Shown: positions 63,904-64,000 of the stretch, one piece after another
Layout: the number at the start of each line of letters is the position of its first letter
How positions within the stretch are numbered: position 1 is the stretch's first letter
NCBI GenBank assembly: GCA_963748295.1
Contig: CAVVIH010000005.1
Coordinates: 1-64,000 of the forward strand
Direction: 5' to 3'
DNA: 64,000 nucleotides
From: CAVVIH01 sp963748295
GTDB lineage: Bacteria > Acidobacteriota > Vicinamibacteria > Vicinamibacterales > 2-12-FULL-66-21
The notes under the pieces: model-generated
Database searches by the model: none
What the model was told of the DNA's origin: nothing
What the model saw: only the letters and a program-made list of their open reading frames with translations
Made by a program: the position numbers and the translations under genes

Positions 63904-64000
63904 TCGAAGCTGGTACAGGACGCTTCGGCCGCGAGACGGTCGTGAAGGGCCCGCGCGGTGGCGGACGACAGATAGGGGATGTAGACCGCATCCGATCCGT
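63897..64000 (-). CDS. C-terminal end of an unidentified protein, cut by the window edge
   Basis: The minus strand reads GSDAVYIPYLSSATARALHD followed by RLAAEASCTSFEW and a stop TGA at 63897-63899. The start codon of the TMTC-like gene (ATG at 63901-63903) overlaps this end by 7 bp, so the two are likely co-transcribed. Only about 33 residues are visible. Nothing more can be assigned. Confidence 0.55.
   Translation of the reverse strand, partial: GSDAVYIPYLSSATARALHDRLAAEASCTSFEW

Noticed and set aside
1..64000. tRNA, rRNA or integrase/attachment sites
   Set aside because: None was recognised by eye; tRNA genes cannot be excluded without a covariance search.

Overview
This window is G+C-rich and looks like the chromosome of an Acidobacteriota member, most likely class Vicinamibacteria. 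That placement is inferred from gene families: two ADOP-type macrolide-export-like permeases, a Ser/Thr kinase fused to a PD40/TolB-like propeller, a winged-helix regulator fused to the same propeller, a DUF5916 outer-membrane protein, a BlaI/M56-TonB pair, DUF1259 and DUF4142 proteins. No rRNA, tRNA, CRISPR array or insertion sequence was recognised. Many genes are split by single-base indels that heal in the neighbouring frame (worst at 1-5,300 and 26,500-41,200; almost none at 15,000-22,900 and 41,800-48,900). This looks like uncorrected long-read assembly error rather than mass pseudogenisation, so I annotate such genes as whole CDSs and name the breaks.

Layout. 36-3149 (+): a broken gluzincin-like/helix-hairpin-helix membrane protein, then a PQQ-type beta-propeller. 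3156-12739 (-): a probable metal-efflux operon, transcribed from a His-rich exported protein through TolC, HlyD and RND genes to a DUF1259 and a DUF5916 protein. 12778-17798: Asp/Glu racemase, ADOP permease, and an AI-2E family permease with an extra C-terminal domain. 17805-22416: a signalling island with a PP2C phosphatase convergent to a Ser/Thr kinase, a 27-residue membrane microprotein and a DUF7662 protein, linked by related intergenic elements. 22465-25666: a HTH-Mop regulator divergent from modABC (molybdate uptake).

25671-36646 (-): a nine-gene, translationally coupled surface-glycan operon: COG4671-like glycosyltransferase, two GT4 glycosyltransferases, ABC exporter, heparinase II/III-like protein, APH-fold phosphotransferase, a second COG4671-like glycosyltransferase, polysaccharide deacetylase and a beta-barrel. 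It is the best candidate for an undescribed system here. A membrane-anchored TPR-CHAT protease-like gene lies just upstream, divergent from an ECF sigma/zinc-finger anti-sigma pair and a TIG-domain protein (39405-41778).

41860-48889: winged-helix/PD40 regulator, PhoX-like protein, a predicted kinase-like exported protein, ChrA, YciI and an RcnB-like protein, with a long inverted repeat at 47858-47938. 49089-64000: two TMTC-like membrane TPR proteins carrying the same frame break, a second ADOP permease, a methyltransferase, a type I signal peptidase homologue lacking both catalytic residues, a PqqB-like hydrolase, DUF4142, a beta-barrel, an FKBP lipoprotein, a GlcD-type oxidase, a BlaI repressor with a clear operator and its M56-TonB partner, and the last codons of a further gene at the edge.
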